A stretch of 64,000 nt of DNA. Source: Trochalopteron elliotii. Its lineage: Eukaryota; Chordata; Aves; Passeriformes; Leiothrichidae. This document shows, one piece after another, positions 49,271 to 62,225 of this stretch. The stretch is from contig JANPWX010000639.1 of assembly GCA_024734555.1 (NCBI GenBank), forward strand, positions 538,081 to 602,080. The letters are read 5' to 3'. Made by a program: the position numbers and the translations under genes. The notes below the pieces were generated by a model. The model saw nothing but the letters and a program-made list of their open reading frames with translations. It made no database searches and had not been told where the DNA came from. Positions within the stretch are counted from its first letter, which is position 1. Every line of letters starts with the position of its first letter.

Positions 49271-52150
49271 TCACACAACAAAAACCATATTACAAGAATG
49301 TTAAAGTCGTGAGAGAGCCCTGCCAAAAAAACACCCAGCAACTCACTGAGGTAGGAAGTTCAGGGTTAGGCATTCAAAATCCAGTACCCAGCATGGCAAT
49401 ATTCAGATGGCACACCTCCCCCTCTGCCTGTCTGCTGGGGTCTTTAATCCTTGGCTGTGGGTTAAAAAGCCTGGATTTTAGGTACCGGGCTCCACCATGC
49501 ACAGAAGGCAGGTACCCATCCCACCAACACCAACTCCTCACCGCTATCCCAGGGCCAGCCATACTGACTTCTTGGAGCAACAGCCCAAAGAGGTTGTGAT
49601 TCATTTAGCATCCACATGGACATCTATCAAATGGGAAAGGAAATATGGAACGTCTTCAAACCTGCTTTTAAAAAATGCTTGTCTCTCTTGCCCATATCTC
49701 CCAGCAATAAGTGGTTTCTTGTTTGTCTCAGTGAGAACTACCATTTCAGAGGTATTTTCCATAAAAAACATGGAATAATTAAGAATAGTCAGAATGAAAT
49801 TACTATAGTAGATGTGAACTGATAATGGAGTTTTTATGTAGAGTCAAACTCGAAAAGATCTGGGTCACAGGGAAACTCAGCCAACACACACACATACACA
49901 CAGATAACTTTTTAGACCAATTACAGGGAGTGTTCTCTTTAGTCCAACACAAAATTCATCCTGGAAATTACAGGATAGTGGTTTCACATGTATCTATCAC
50001 TGACTTTCAGTCCCACAGAGGATAAGAGAGCAGATATCTCAAGGGCATTTCTCTACTGGAACTTTTTCAGGAGGAACTGATCAGGAAATCACTTGGAGAA
50101 TGAATTACACTAACCAGAACAAGGAACCCTGTCCCAAAATTAAATGTACAGTTAATTCATATTGCACTTTACCTTGACACCTTTACATTAATCTGTAATG
50201 TAGATGAATTCAAAATCCTGATGGACATCAAGGGTTGCAATGCTTAGTTCAGACTCTGTACACCCTCACAGGCCAGAGTTATGCACATATAATTTTTTTC
50301 CTGCCTGCCAGGGCAAACTTCAGATACAAAAGAGACCAAACAGGTTTTCTTGGGACCAAAGGGCACTTGGTCCCTGGCTCTCTGGGGCAACCTTCACTAC
50401 AACCCCTTTTCCACAGCAATGTCCACTGCATCATGACAGAAGAGGGAGGCAAGAAACACCCAAAGCAGGCACTTCTACAGGGCAAAGAAACCTTTTGTTT
50501 CTTTGTCTTGATCTGAATTTGCTCTGTGCTAACAAAGGGGACTGAAACCATCTAAGTGGGCCTTAGCTCCAGGCCCAAATTGCAATAATGCTGTGGCTCA
50601 GACAGCGGGTACATTTTCTTCAGCAGTCTGAGTTTGATTATCTCATCCAAGAACTGCCTATGTCTACTGTAATTTAACAAGGAAACAGTTCACACAGATA
50701 CTGTGACTTGATCTTGTTTGCTCTAATCAGGCTTAATGCTGTCCCAGGGCAATCTGGAAAAATTCAGATTTGCACACCAGCACTTGGTTTCAGCAAACCA
50801 AATGCAGGACTCAGACAGTGAGTATTACCTTTCTGGCACCTCCTGCTAAACAAAACTAGCCCTGCTGTCACTCCTGCAAGATACTGTCACTTTTTCTCTT
50901 GTCTGTCCTCTCCTGACCGGGGGTCTCTACAAGGCATGTGGAGGAGCTCACACCTGTCACAGATACCTGCAGCACACCTGCCCTCCTCACAGCCATACCC
51001 AGCATGTCATCCCTGTGAGGTGCCACAAAATGTGCTCACCTGGAGAACCTCTGGGGGCCAGTTACCTCCAGCAAAGCACTGTGTTAATGGGACTTGCCCT
51101 CCTAATTTTGTTTCTTGAAACTCAGTGCACTCAGCTGTCTAAACCTACTCAAAGCCAGCTGAGGTGCCTATAACCAGTCACTCCATCCAGGTGCAGCTCC
51201 AGAGCTCATCCAACAGGCAGCTGTTTCACGCTGAGAACATCACGCTGCCATGAGTGCCAGAACAGACCCATGGCAAGGAGCAGTCCTGGAGCTGCAGCCT
51301 GCTCTGCCCGTGACAAAAAGCAGCACCTCTGCTAGGGAGAAGGTCAGGGTGGTGCCAGGAAGTACTGTGGAGGAGCAAGGGCTGCTAACATAGGCTGGAG
51401 ACACTCTGGGTGATGTCCACATGCACACCATACACTCCACTGCTCTCACCATTCATTCAGAGTTTCAGCAGAGCTTGCAACTGTGCTCATGAAACAGCTT
51501 CCAAAACCAGGACCATCTAGTGAAAGCTCACTACAACAATACTAATAGAGATGAGTGTTACAAGTAAACAGTTCACTGGCAGAATCTGGCCAAAGCATTA
51601 CATGGACAACTTACCTACTGTGAAACAAATGGACAGAAGAGGACTTCTGTGAGCTTTACAGCTGAACTCTGCTGTTTGACCATTCAAAATACTTTTCTCC
51701 AACAACTAAAAATGACTTTGATCAAAAAAGTTTGCTTCCTGTAAAAACAGGTCAGTAACTTTGGCTTCCTCTGTATCCTTCAAGACAAAATCTTCTTGTA
51801 AAAATTGGAAGGCCAGTGTCCTGCCCTCAATATGATATTTTGGGATACGTTTTGGAGCTGACTCTCTGTGCAGATCTTGAACCTCTCAGCCTTTGGGCTT
51901 TTTGTATTTGGCGTGTTTGTCAGTCCCATGTAGAATGAGAGGAAATCCAGCCAAGAAGTTTGATGCAGATATGGAGTCATGGGTGAATCAAGACAACCCA
52001 GCAGTATGATGAGCTTTTAGAGATAGATTTTAGTTGCTTCACATCACAAGACTGAGAATTTTCAGATCAAAATACTCCAAAGTATTTTAGATACCTTTCA
52101 GTGACAATTTCCATACTACTCTTTTGTGAAAAAGAAAGGTTTAGTAACAC
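49271..52150. other. Intergenic, no gene seen
   Basis: Single-copy sequence with only chance-length open frames. Confidence 0.5.
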
Positions 52151-52512
52151 TCAGCCTTGAGAAAAGCAGACTCAGGGGAAATCTCATCACTGAATATAAA
52201 TACCTGATAGCAGGGTACAAAGAGGGTTGAGCCAGGCTCTTCTCAGTGCAGTCCAGTGATAGGACCAGGGATATTGACACAAACTGAAACACTTGAGATT
52301 CCCTCTGAACTTTAGGAAACACTTTCTTACTGAGTGGTAGCAGAACAGGGGAAAGGTGAGTTTGTGGTGTGTCCAGCCTTAGAGGTATTCAGAAGTCCTC
52401 TGGACATGCTTCTGGGCAACTGGCTTTATGTGGTCCTACATGAGCAGGTGGGTTGGACCAGATGACCTCTAGAGGACCCTTCCAGTCTCAACCACCCTAA
52501 TTCTATGACGAG
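52151..52512 (+). mobile_element. CR1 LINE 3' fragment
   Basis: The CR1 3' consensus is recognisable in order: CTTGAGAAAAGCAGACTCAG, ATCTCATCACTGAATATAAA, GAGCCAGGCTCTTCTCAGTG, GGACCAGATGACCTCTAGAG and CTTCCAGTCTCAACCACCCT, ending TAATTCTATGA. It is 5'-truncated and diverged, with no coding capacity. Confidence 0.88.
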
Positions 52513-53743
52513 TTATAGCCTGGAAAATAGAATTCGCCTTAGGCATGAAAGAGAGCAGGATCAGCTGCTCACACAGTGAAAATGCCCAAAATAAACCCAG
52601 ACGAACTCAAACCAGCCAAATCATAGACACAGACATGAGAAAAGCACATATCCACTGAGGGAAAAGCAGCAGCACCATGAATGCAAATGAAAACTGAGGG
52701 TTGTTGCTATGCAGATGTTCACTCCCCACCACTGCCACACTCCCCGGTTCTGCTGGCCCAAAGCGCGCAGATACAGCTCAAAAATCATCCATCTGCCTCC
52801 CTGACAGGCAACTTTGGAGCTCGGTGGCTGCAGGCAGAGAGCGCAGCACTAGAGGGCACCAGCAGGATGTAGCCGCTCCCGGCTGCTGCAGCTCACCAAC
52901 CTGCTTCGCTGAGGATTAAGCACTTTCATTTTTCCTCTTTTATTTAAAAAAATTAAAGATATTTAACCCACTACCGGAAAGCAACACACACTTCTCTTCT
53001 GCACAGTCACGAGGAAGCTTCTGTTAAAGAGAAAAGTTGTGTGCTGAGACCCTGATACGGTTTTTGAAAGTCCTCACAGCTCTGCAGAGTGGCACAAAAT
53101 ACCCCAGGCACAGACGGAGACTTCAGACAGTCTGGGCAACAGGGCTTCCTTACAAATAGGAAAACTGCTTATGTAGCAACATTTCAAATTTGTTATATTT
53201 GGAACTTTTTGTATGGAAAGGCAACCAAGGAAACAAAGGAAGATAAAAGGTAGAACTTTCTTAGCCAGGATCCCTGTTTCCCCCCTCTGCTCCTGAAGGA
53301 TCCTTCAGCATCTGCAGCAGGTGCTGCTCTGCCAGCCTTGGGATCCAGGGCATCTCTCTGCAATAGAGAGATGCACTGGCTGTTCCACCATACCCACACA
53401 CAGGCAACGGGTCTGGTCACCCCGGAAAGTCCCGTGGCAGCACTCAGCTGGCCACAGGGACCTCCTGAGCTGTCACCACCCCAGGGCCATCCCAGGGGGC
53501 CACCCCAGCCAGCATGAAGCATTCCTGATTTGTCATTGTCAGCCAATATAGAACCCTGCAGGCATCACCTGCTCTGTCAAGTCTCATCATTTCTTTCTCT
53601 GCACATATGCACTCCGGGGGTGTATAAGCACCAGGAACGCCATCTCCCCCGTCCCCACAGGAAGGCAGGAGAGCTGCACTGGCAGCCAGAGCTGTTCCCC
53701 ACCTCCCTGTCACCTCCAGCCTCCACCTTCGGGGACCAGGAGT
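52513..53743. other. Intergenic, two small perfect hairpins
   Basis: No gene seen. Two perfect inverted repeats lie close together in a GC-richer patch: a 16-bp palindrome CTGAAGGATCCTTCAG (53293-53308), and 10-bp arms GCATCTCTCT and AGAGAGATGC around a 5-base loop (53350-53374). Confidence 0.5.
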
Positions 53744-53912
53744 GGGTTTATGTGCTTGCTGCTGCTAGGCCTGGGCTGAGCAGAGACTGCCAATTGTACT
53801 GCACTGTACTTAATTATGTAGTAGTTTTATGAGGTGGACTGCAGCACACAGGGGACCAACGTGAGACCACCAGATTTATTGCACTTTAACTTTGAGCTGA
53901 CAGTATAACAGG
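53744..53912 (+). repeat. Paired element, copy B
   Basis: This is the homologue of the segment at 49108-49270, in direct orientation. It shares CTGCCAATTGTACTG (53787-53801) and GAGACCACCAGATTTAT (53863-53879) at exactly the same 76-base offset as copy A. It carries a TTAATTA homeodomain-type core where copy A has TTCATTA. It may be a local duplication of a regulatory element or a second copy of an undescribed low-copy repeat. Confidence 0.8.
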
Positions 53913-56439
53913 CTCTAAGAGGTAAGTACTCAGTGCTTTATTCACTGATCTTTTGCCCTCTCCCTACATTTTCGTACAATATTTTGGAACCTGTCTGGAA
54001 CGATGGGAAAGATCTGGAATAGTGAATAAAAGAAGAGAAAGGTAGGCAAATGGACAGACATAGAAAGCCAAAATATAGGAGAGGAATGAAAAAGGAGGAG
54101 GAGGAGGAGGCGAGGCAGCTTTTTGCACAAACCAGGTTCTCCAGGCCATTACCATGTTATTTTCTTTGTCATGAAATCACAAACCAGCCTTGTCAAAAAA
54201 GGCAATTCCCCCTGGAGATGCTAATAGCTGCAGCCCTGTGGGACTCCTAGCTCAGCACCCATTTCTTAACAGCAAAACTTATATTTTAACAAAATAACAA
54301 GAGTAACATCTTCAGGGGTTTCAGCTGGGAACAGCCCCCTGTCACTGCCATTCCAATGGGAAATGGCTGAAGGAGCTACTTCAACAGGACATTTTCACTG
54401 ACATCCTTTGACAACATGGACTGGATTTATTCATGTGTGCTCAGGGTTTGAGGAAAAGAAATACTGCCTGGTTTTGGAATGTGGTTGGCTATATGCACCA
54501 GGAGAATGGAAAAACCATCACTTTTTTTTTTTTTTTAAATCTGCACTTGTTCAATATTTAAAATATTGCGTTGAATCTATACAGATTTTCAGTTATTGGA
54601 CCACTTGGATTTTTAAACCTCACTGACTCTCAGCCAGACTGCCTCCATCTGCATTGAAAGGAGCCATTCTTCTTCTTCTCTTTTTATTTTTTTTCTTTCC
54701 TTCAGTGAAACTGGAGCCTTTCCCTTCCCGTAACTTTCAGCTGGCTGAGCCATTCCTAGATCTCTGCATTTTTCACTTTCCAGCCTGACCCCCAGGACTT
54801 CGGGAGACGCGTAAGAGAAGTTATGTGACACATTGGCTGCAGTGAAAAGCTGTGCAGCTGAAGGGAAAATGCTACAGATGTCAAAATAAAATAAAACAAA
54901 ATTTTACATCTACAAGGAAAAAGTAGGGTGAAAATGTTCTGTGAGGAATGGTACTAGCTACAAACTGGTGGAAAAGCACAGAAGCAGAGCACAGTTGCAC
55001 TGTGTAAGAAATAAAGTGCATGTACCATTTTTCATTATAGTTGCTTTTTCAAGAACACCACGAGGATCTGTGTTTTACCAATTATATAAATTATAAAGAA
55101 ATAATCACATTATTAGAAAATAATCTAATTGGGTTAAAATTGTAACATTAAATTAGTTCAGATGAATAGATGTAAATTGTAACACTTTATAGGGAACAGC
55201 ACATTTTTCTTGGAAAAGTAAATATATACCATTATTGCAATGGGGATAAAGTTGTTAGACTGCTTAGAGGGATTAAAAACAGAGCATGCTATCAAATGTG
55301 AGATCACACAAACCATCAAAATTTTCATGAGTCTGAATGTTTGGGAAAGTTTATTAAAATCCCTGAGATGTCTTAAGATTTTTAGTACTGATTCATTGCA
55401 AAAATACTGTCAAAAAAGGAGCTCTTACTTTATATGTTGCTATCCAGAAGAGATTTACAAAATTAATTTCTCAGCCAAACATGGTGAATGAATTGTCTTG
55501 AGCCCTACACAGGCCAAATGCGGAAGCCCACATTTTTCTCCATCCTTTTCAAAGAGCAAATATTCTTAGATGCTGTTTCATCTAGAATAAAGATAAATCT
55601 CTCCATTGCACCAGCTTAGTAAAAAGATAGATATAATACTGGACTTCTTTTTAATGAAAAAGAGTTTTGAAACACTTCTCCAGTAAAACACCAGTACACC
55701 ATCTTGCAACTTTACTTCTGAAATTACCTGGGCAAGGACCATTACTGACTTTATCACAACAGCAAAAGAGGTATTTTGAGATTAGAGAGAACTGTTGGTC
55801 AGTCATTGTCAGGGTATTTATACTGTAATGTGTTTGGGCCTGGAGCTGCCTCTCACCATGTATTTCTATCATTTGTAGCCCAAAAGAATTCTGATTTGTG
55901 TGGGGCACCTGGCTGGTATAGGAATATGAATGATGAATAAAATAAACTAAATTCTTTGACAGGTGATCCTATGTCACTGTAAAGGTTTATGGGAATGCTT
56001 TTAATATTCTGCTGCCTCATCTGACATGATTTTTCCCCTATCACCCCAGATCTACTATATACTGGAATTTAGGAAGAAAAAAGAAGAAAAAAGAAATTTA
56101 AATTATTTACATTAGTTATATAAGAAGTTGGTAAACAAGATAGCCTTCAGTCTTTCCAGGATTCTTGTTTTATTCAACTTTGCACAGATCACAGTGACAG
56201 ACACACTTTCAAAGACAAAAAATTTAAGACAGAGATAACTGTAAGAATTAAACAGAAAAAACAGTTTTAACCAAAGTTCATTAACGAGATCTTACTTAAC
56301 TTATCAGTATGCAACAGATGAGAAGGAGAATCTTTTAAATGGTGGCAGAAAAACTCTTAAAAGTTTCCATTTAGCACCTTCACATGTGGAAAAGGTTGTG
56401 CTGCACCTTGCTGCTGGACCCTTCTGTCAGTAACACACA
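53913..56439. other. AT-rich intergenic, no gene seen
   Basis: It contains a small GGA run (54088-54112), a poly-T run (54521-54536) and a very AT-rich block (55080-55240) in which AAATTGTAACA occurs closely related twice. No gene. Confidence 0.5.
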
Positions 56440-56900
56440 TTAACATCGCCGGGGCACAGAGAAGTCCTGTTGGATCAGCCGTGCATACCAACCCACGTAC
56501 GTAGCACTCCATCCCGTCACGGCTGGAAGATTTTGCCTATCCATCAGTGGCTAGCAAATATGAGATAAGCGGACAAAGGAAAACGCCAAGGCACGATTAG
56601 GTAATCTCTTTCCTTTGCGAAATGGTTTCTCATACTGGGAAGATGAATGGGACTCCAAAAACCACGTGCCCTCTCCTGTCAGTAGCAAAACATTTTTTTT
56701 TCCGAAAGCAGGCGTCCTACAGCTCTCAAATTCCTGGGCACAGAGGACGCGCTTTCTGTTGAGAGAATCCCGTTGATAACCATCCCCATCACCCAACAGC
56801 TACTTTGTGTGCCTCCTACGCCCGTCTGTTCCAGTGACATGTTGTTTCTCATCTTCCACTTGTCCTGTTGCACTCACAGGGGCATTTGTGAACAATTTGG
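56440..56900. promoter_or_regulatory. CpG-retaining candidate regulatory block
   Basis: Well over ten CpGs lie in about 400 bp of otherwise CpG-depleted desert, together with ACGTACGTAG near 56495 and AGCGGACAAAGG near 56568. Single-copy, non-coding texture. It could be a constitutively hypomethylated enhancer. This is inference. Confidence 0.25.
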
Positions 56901-58904
56901 ATCTGCATCTCAATGATATCTTTCAGCACCACCTGTAAAAATTAAGTGGATGAATCATGCACACAGGCTGTGTCTAAGGCATGGGTGTCTGTGACTCCCT
57001 AGTAATTTTACAACCTGTTTTCCAGTTTCAGCCAAGTTTGACAGAGGGGCAAACACTTCCTGAGACACAAAGTTCTCACAAGTTCTGGAAAACAGACATC
57101 CACATTGAAGAAATTGGCAATGTAGCTGCAGGAAAGGCAGCAGGACCAGCTCTGCTCTCACAAGACCAGAGTACACCCTACAGACACAAGGAAACCACGT
57201 TTCACTGGACTACAGCTCATGGAGGTACTTGATTCAATGGCAAAATGTGTCCCTACATGAGTGGTGGGAGGTGTGTCCTGTGCTTTCTTTCCTACATGTG
57301 CATGACCAGCATGGTCAGGCTCACACTTTCCATTCCCAGAGGTACCATGCCCAATACAGGGATAGAAAATGTGAAAATATCTGCTCCTGCTAAAGGTAAT
57401 CAGTGCCTGCCAGTTGGTGTGATTTAGAGGAAGCTCAAGGTGAAACTAGACATGAAACCCTTCCTCCTCTTACCTGCATATAACCTGACTTGCGCTGCTG
57501 CCCAACTCAGCCCACCAGGACTTCAAATTTAGGTTGTTCCTCCCTAAGTCCCGCATTCACTGCACCATAACCAGGTCCCAAAGCTTCATCTGAACACAAA
57601 GCCATCTTAAATGGGCTAAGAAATGGAAAATGCTCCTGTAAATATCAGTTAAATCTGGACCCATCCACAAGAATTCAGTAGACATCTTCAGTAGGAAGAC
57701 AACAGGGCAGACACCCAACAGACAAAGTTCTCTGAGAGAAGGCAAGCACCACGTGGGCAGGAGCATCAACCTGCAGGTCTGTCAGTGACATCCTCCAATT
57801 CTACATGCACATGGATACACCTGAGAGTCTCCCTGGAAAAGAAACACAAATATGTGGATCATCACTCATAAATTCAGCCTTTCAAAAATCAGACCTTTTC
57901 TCAGAGGCTGTTCCTCCCCACTTTTCTCAGGACTATTTTTCATACATAATCACTTAATAAAACTTTGTTTCTTATGCCCTTGCTCCTGAGGAGCTCTTTC
58001 CTGTTTTTCTGCCAGAGAAATGTAAATCTTTGCTAGTGGACAAAACATCCATTAGCAAAACTCCTCTGCACATGGAAACCAACTCATCACTTTATTTCAG
58101 ACAGTACCTGTTTTTGGGAACTGGATGGCTATTATTTCAGCCAGCGCATTTTGTAATGGAGTCTAACTCTTTTGGGTTTTTGCTTTTTTAAAGAGCTGTG
58201 GAGAAGTGATCAGGCCTGAGCCACAAGACCACACTCTGTGTTCCCTTTGGAAATACCCAGCTTCACAGCTGTCAGCTAATTGTATGTGCAGAATCAGTGG
58301 GTTTTGTATACAGCCATGGTATAAAGAAATAGGTAATCTACACAACTACACTCTTTTTCTCCAAAACTGCCTAGAGTTTTTCTACCTCCCTGACAATGAC
58401 TGTGATTGCACAGAAGGCAAGTACACATAATAAATCAGAATTCATGTGGTCCCTAAACCTCTATCTATCTCTACCATGCACTTATAACCGCAAGAAGAAT
58501 GGATTTCTGGGTATTCACCTTCAAACCCACAAATTTTTTATCCCTTACCTAAAGGGGAATCTCTGCTAGTGGTACCAGTTGTGTGGCTAAGCCAGTGACC
58601 AGAGACCTACACAGATGGAAGCAGGTCTGACATTCCACCAAGCAGGAGGTAGCAGTGACCTATATACCCTTGTCAATACGTTTCACAAGAAACTGCAAGT
58701 TGTTTCAGCAAAATATGACTCCTTTGATACTTTCCTGTTTAATTTAATGCAGGCTTTTAGTATCCAAAAAACCCCACTGCTTTGAAATGAGGAAACTTAG
58801 TCAAAGACTTCGGCAGTCAGCCCACAGCTGGCAAGCACAGTTCAGGGGCCTAAAACAAAACTTCTCACTAGGTTTGCACTCACAGACAATGGAGCTTTTA
58901 AAAT
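56901..58904. other. Intergenic, no gene seen
   Basis: Single-copy sequence with no supported gene, repeat family or site. Confidence 0.5.
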
Positions 58905-58992
58905 CAAGGCTTGTATACACAGGCAAATTTATCAGTCTGATTACACTGGCATAATTAGGCTGATAAATTTCCCTGTGTAGACAAGTCCTGAG
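58905..58992. repeat. Short palindromic repeat (MITE-like), ancient amniote type
   Basis: Left arm 58905-58935 (CAAGGCTTGTATACACAGGC, then AAATTTATCAG) and right arm 58960-58992 (CTGATAAATTTCCCTGTGTA, then GACAAGTCCTGAG) are near-perfect reverse complements separated by about 24 bp. The AAGGCTTGT.TACAC and GTGTAGACAAG ends resemble an old amniote-wide palindromic element with termini like CTTGTCTACAC. No clear target-site duplication was seen. Confidence 0.7.
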
Positions 58993-61900
58993 ACTCTCAA
59001 ACTCATAACTAGGCAGGTCTTCCAGAGAGAGAGAGAAAGGAAGAGGGAGAAAAGAGGGCAAATTAGCAACTCCTGAAATATCTGAGGAATAATTTTTTTA
59101 TTGGTCTTTCATTTTTCTTTCTTAAGATTTCTTTTTTCCCTACAAATGAAGTTGTATTTAATTTCTAAATAAAGACTTGAATGAGACATTGGCACACTTG
59201 TTTTGAGACAAATTAGAAATAATAACAATCATCAACTTTCCCTCGACAGAGAGGAGTCTGTCTCCAATGTCAGACAAACTCATGGGCATAGACAGAGCCC
59301 TGTCAGGCAGGCCAGTTTAGAGCACAGACTGGAGTGGGTTGCTAATTTTTTACGACCATGAATCTGACATGAGACTCTCACACATCCCTGTCCTCCCCAA
59401 GCATTGTGAGAAGCCCATGCTGTGGTGAAACACAGTCTGGAGACACACCAGGAGCACTTCTGTGGTTAACTTTCTTGCTTTCCATCTCTCCCTCACCAAT
59501 CTTTTCACACCAGAGTATCACATAACTCTTTTTTGAAACTTTCAGCTCCACAACAAAATAGATCAAACCTGAACTGGAAACAGCCCAAGACACCTGACCA
59601 GGATAAGATCCCTCTGGTGTCTTTGTGGATGGGAAGAGTCTCTCATCCCCTCATCCCAGGCACCTTCCTCACGTCTTCACTCTGCCACACTGTCCTGGTG
59701 CCCTGAAGCACTACTTCTGTAACAATAAGGATCATGTCAGGGGAAAGAGTCTTGGCAGGACAACCAGAGTGAACCTAGCCTCAAGACCCTTCCTAATGGA
59801 GAATGCAGCCTGTGTTCTCCTGGCTTCCCACAGGGTGTGATCCCACTCTTGTACTGCTAATATAAAGTGACAAGGGCTTCATGAGCTATGCCAACACAGC
59901 CATTACCAAGCTTCACCTACAGGGGCTGACTTCATATTCCCATAATCTCCCTCAAAATAATCCCTCAATGGACTTGGAAGATTCAGTCTTCAACTTCAGA
60001 TTCCCATCCCCATCGCAACCCTTTATCCCCTACCTATCTTCAACCTCCATCTTCTTCCATATCCCTCCTTGTCAGAAACACAGCTCTCTGCCTCGTCAGA
60101 GGGAAAGACTCTCTAGATAACCTAGCACTGTTCCCAGTCTCTCCCTCCCCTTTAGGCACTGCTATCAGCATAATACCAAGCAGCTCAAAGGAGAAGGGGA
60201 GCCTCCATCATGCTGGGCCCTGCACATGTACACGCTGGAAGAGAGACTTCTCTTCTTGATCTTACAACCAAAACAAATAAGGCCAAAAGAAATGCTCTTC
60301 CCTTTTTACAGATGGGAAACCAGGAGCAAAGATATTAAATGTCTAGCCCTAGGAAGCCTGCAGCCAAGGCAGGAACTGACCCCCTGTTTCCTGAGAGCCA
60401 CCATTCAGTGTCTAATCGCACATGATCAGTCTTTCCTCTCTACCTCCCTGTAGGCACGAGGAATTTGTGCTCTACATCTCCACATGTTTCTTTTGCTCTG
60501 TACTGTATGCAGCCCTACACACCTAGATGGGACTCCTTCATAAATAATCATATGTGGATTCCTGCACTTGTCTTGTGCTTGTCAACCCGTGCCTCCCTTA
60601 TAGCACAGGAATTAGTCTTTCCTTCCTGTATTCCCAGTGTAATTATCAAACAAACTTTCCTCTGGCATAGACTTTGCACACCAAGGACACTTTAAATCTC
60701 ACACATAAATCTCTTTCATTTCAGCAGGTCTCTCTCCTGGAGAATGGCATTTAATGGTGATCTTTTTTTAATCAGGTTCAGTCCCCTGTTTCTCACCCCC
60801 ATCTGGTGAAAGTGACTTTCCACTTAGAAAGGAAGTCAGTCTTTGATTTCATAAATGATTATAAGAAGATTTAACATCCTCTGGAGCACAACTATTTTGA
60901 TTAGAATGTATTAGCTCCAATACCTTTTCCAGCTGTCCTGCTTCTTGATACAAACCCCAAGATACAGAAATCTTTCTGAATTCACCTCCAGTGAGGAGAC
61001 AAGCTGCTTACCCTCTCATCATTTGGACTCTGGCTCCATGTAACACAGCAGAATAAAGCAGGGAATTGTCAGCACACCACCTGTGTGCTGGTCTCTGCCT
61101 CAAGCCCTGGCAGGAGGTTGGCTGAGCATGGATGTGTGCGGGCTTGTTTGCTTTAGCTCGCTGACCTCTGCTTTGTTGCTGCAGCCCTGCAGCTTGCTGA
61201 GCCTGCCACCACGAAGAGCAGCTTGTGTGGAAAGGCAGGGGAAGGTTTCAGAGGAGCATGCATCCCCTGTTATTGTTGCAGGCAAGCTGGCATGAGTGTA
61301 ACTTTTAGAGGCAAGTGTAATTTTGCAGGCAATACCCATTTATGTGCAATCTGTCACAATCTGTCCCTTTTCACACGGTGGCCAGCTGAAGAATAACATC
61401 AGATGCTGCTTGCACAGTGCAATAGTGGGTCAGAGTTTTCTGGCTTCAAAGGCAGATTTGAACGGTAAGATAAAATTTTTTCTGCAGTTTTGCTTTCAAA
61501 GACTTTGTACCATTTTTCCTTTCAAATACTACCCCTCTGAGGATATGTGTATATGTAAAATGAGATGGTAACCTGAGGGCCACAGTCTCAAGTCACCCTC
61601 CAGATCTCTCAAAGGCTGTCAGAAGCTCAAAGGGTTCTCCTTAGAAAACAGTAAATTAGATTCTGGCTCAGAAAGACAAGCTATGCAGAAATTTCCTGCT
61701 TAGGTCTCTTCAGGAGTGTTTCTGACTCCGCTACCAGGTCCAAAGGGGTGGGACCCAAATGTGAAATTGTTTTTTGATCAAAGTCCTCAGCGTTCCATCC
61801 TGCCTGTCAGCAGCTGTGCAGCTTCATTTCAGCAGCACTAGTTTTGTGAAACAGAGCACGAACTGTGCAAAGTCAACTCCACTTCTGAGGGGTTCACTCT

Positions 61901-62225
61901 TTTTCTTAACAGTTTTCCAGATTAAACCTATTCTCCTAGTATCAAAGACACTCTGTAGAGATTTTGATAACACAGCTCCAGTTTACAGGTATCACACCCA
62001 CCCAGGAATAGTTTGATTAAGTGCAGTGTTTTCAATGTTTCAATGCCACATTAAGTACAGCCCCCCTCAGATCTGGTTGGTCTATTTGGATTTGAGGTGG
62101 CATGCCTGGAGACTCAAACCCTTACAAGTCTTTGCTTTTCTTAACATCAGCAGCAGCCACGTCAGCACCTGTGGCAGTTGTTGTTCTAGGATGCAGAAAT
62201 AAACTTCCCCATCCTACACAAATGC
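58993..62225. other. Intergenic, no gene seen
   Basis: Pyrimidine-rich and AT-rich single-copy sequence. No gene or mobile element recognised. Confidence 0.5.
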
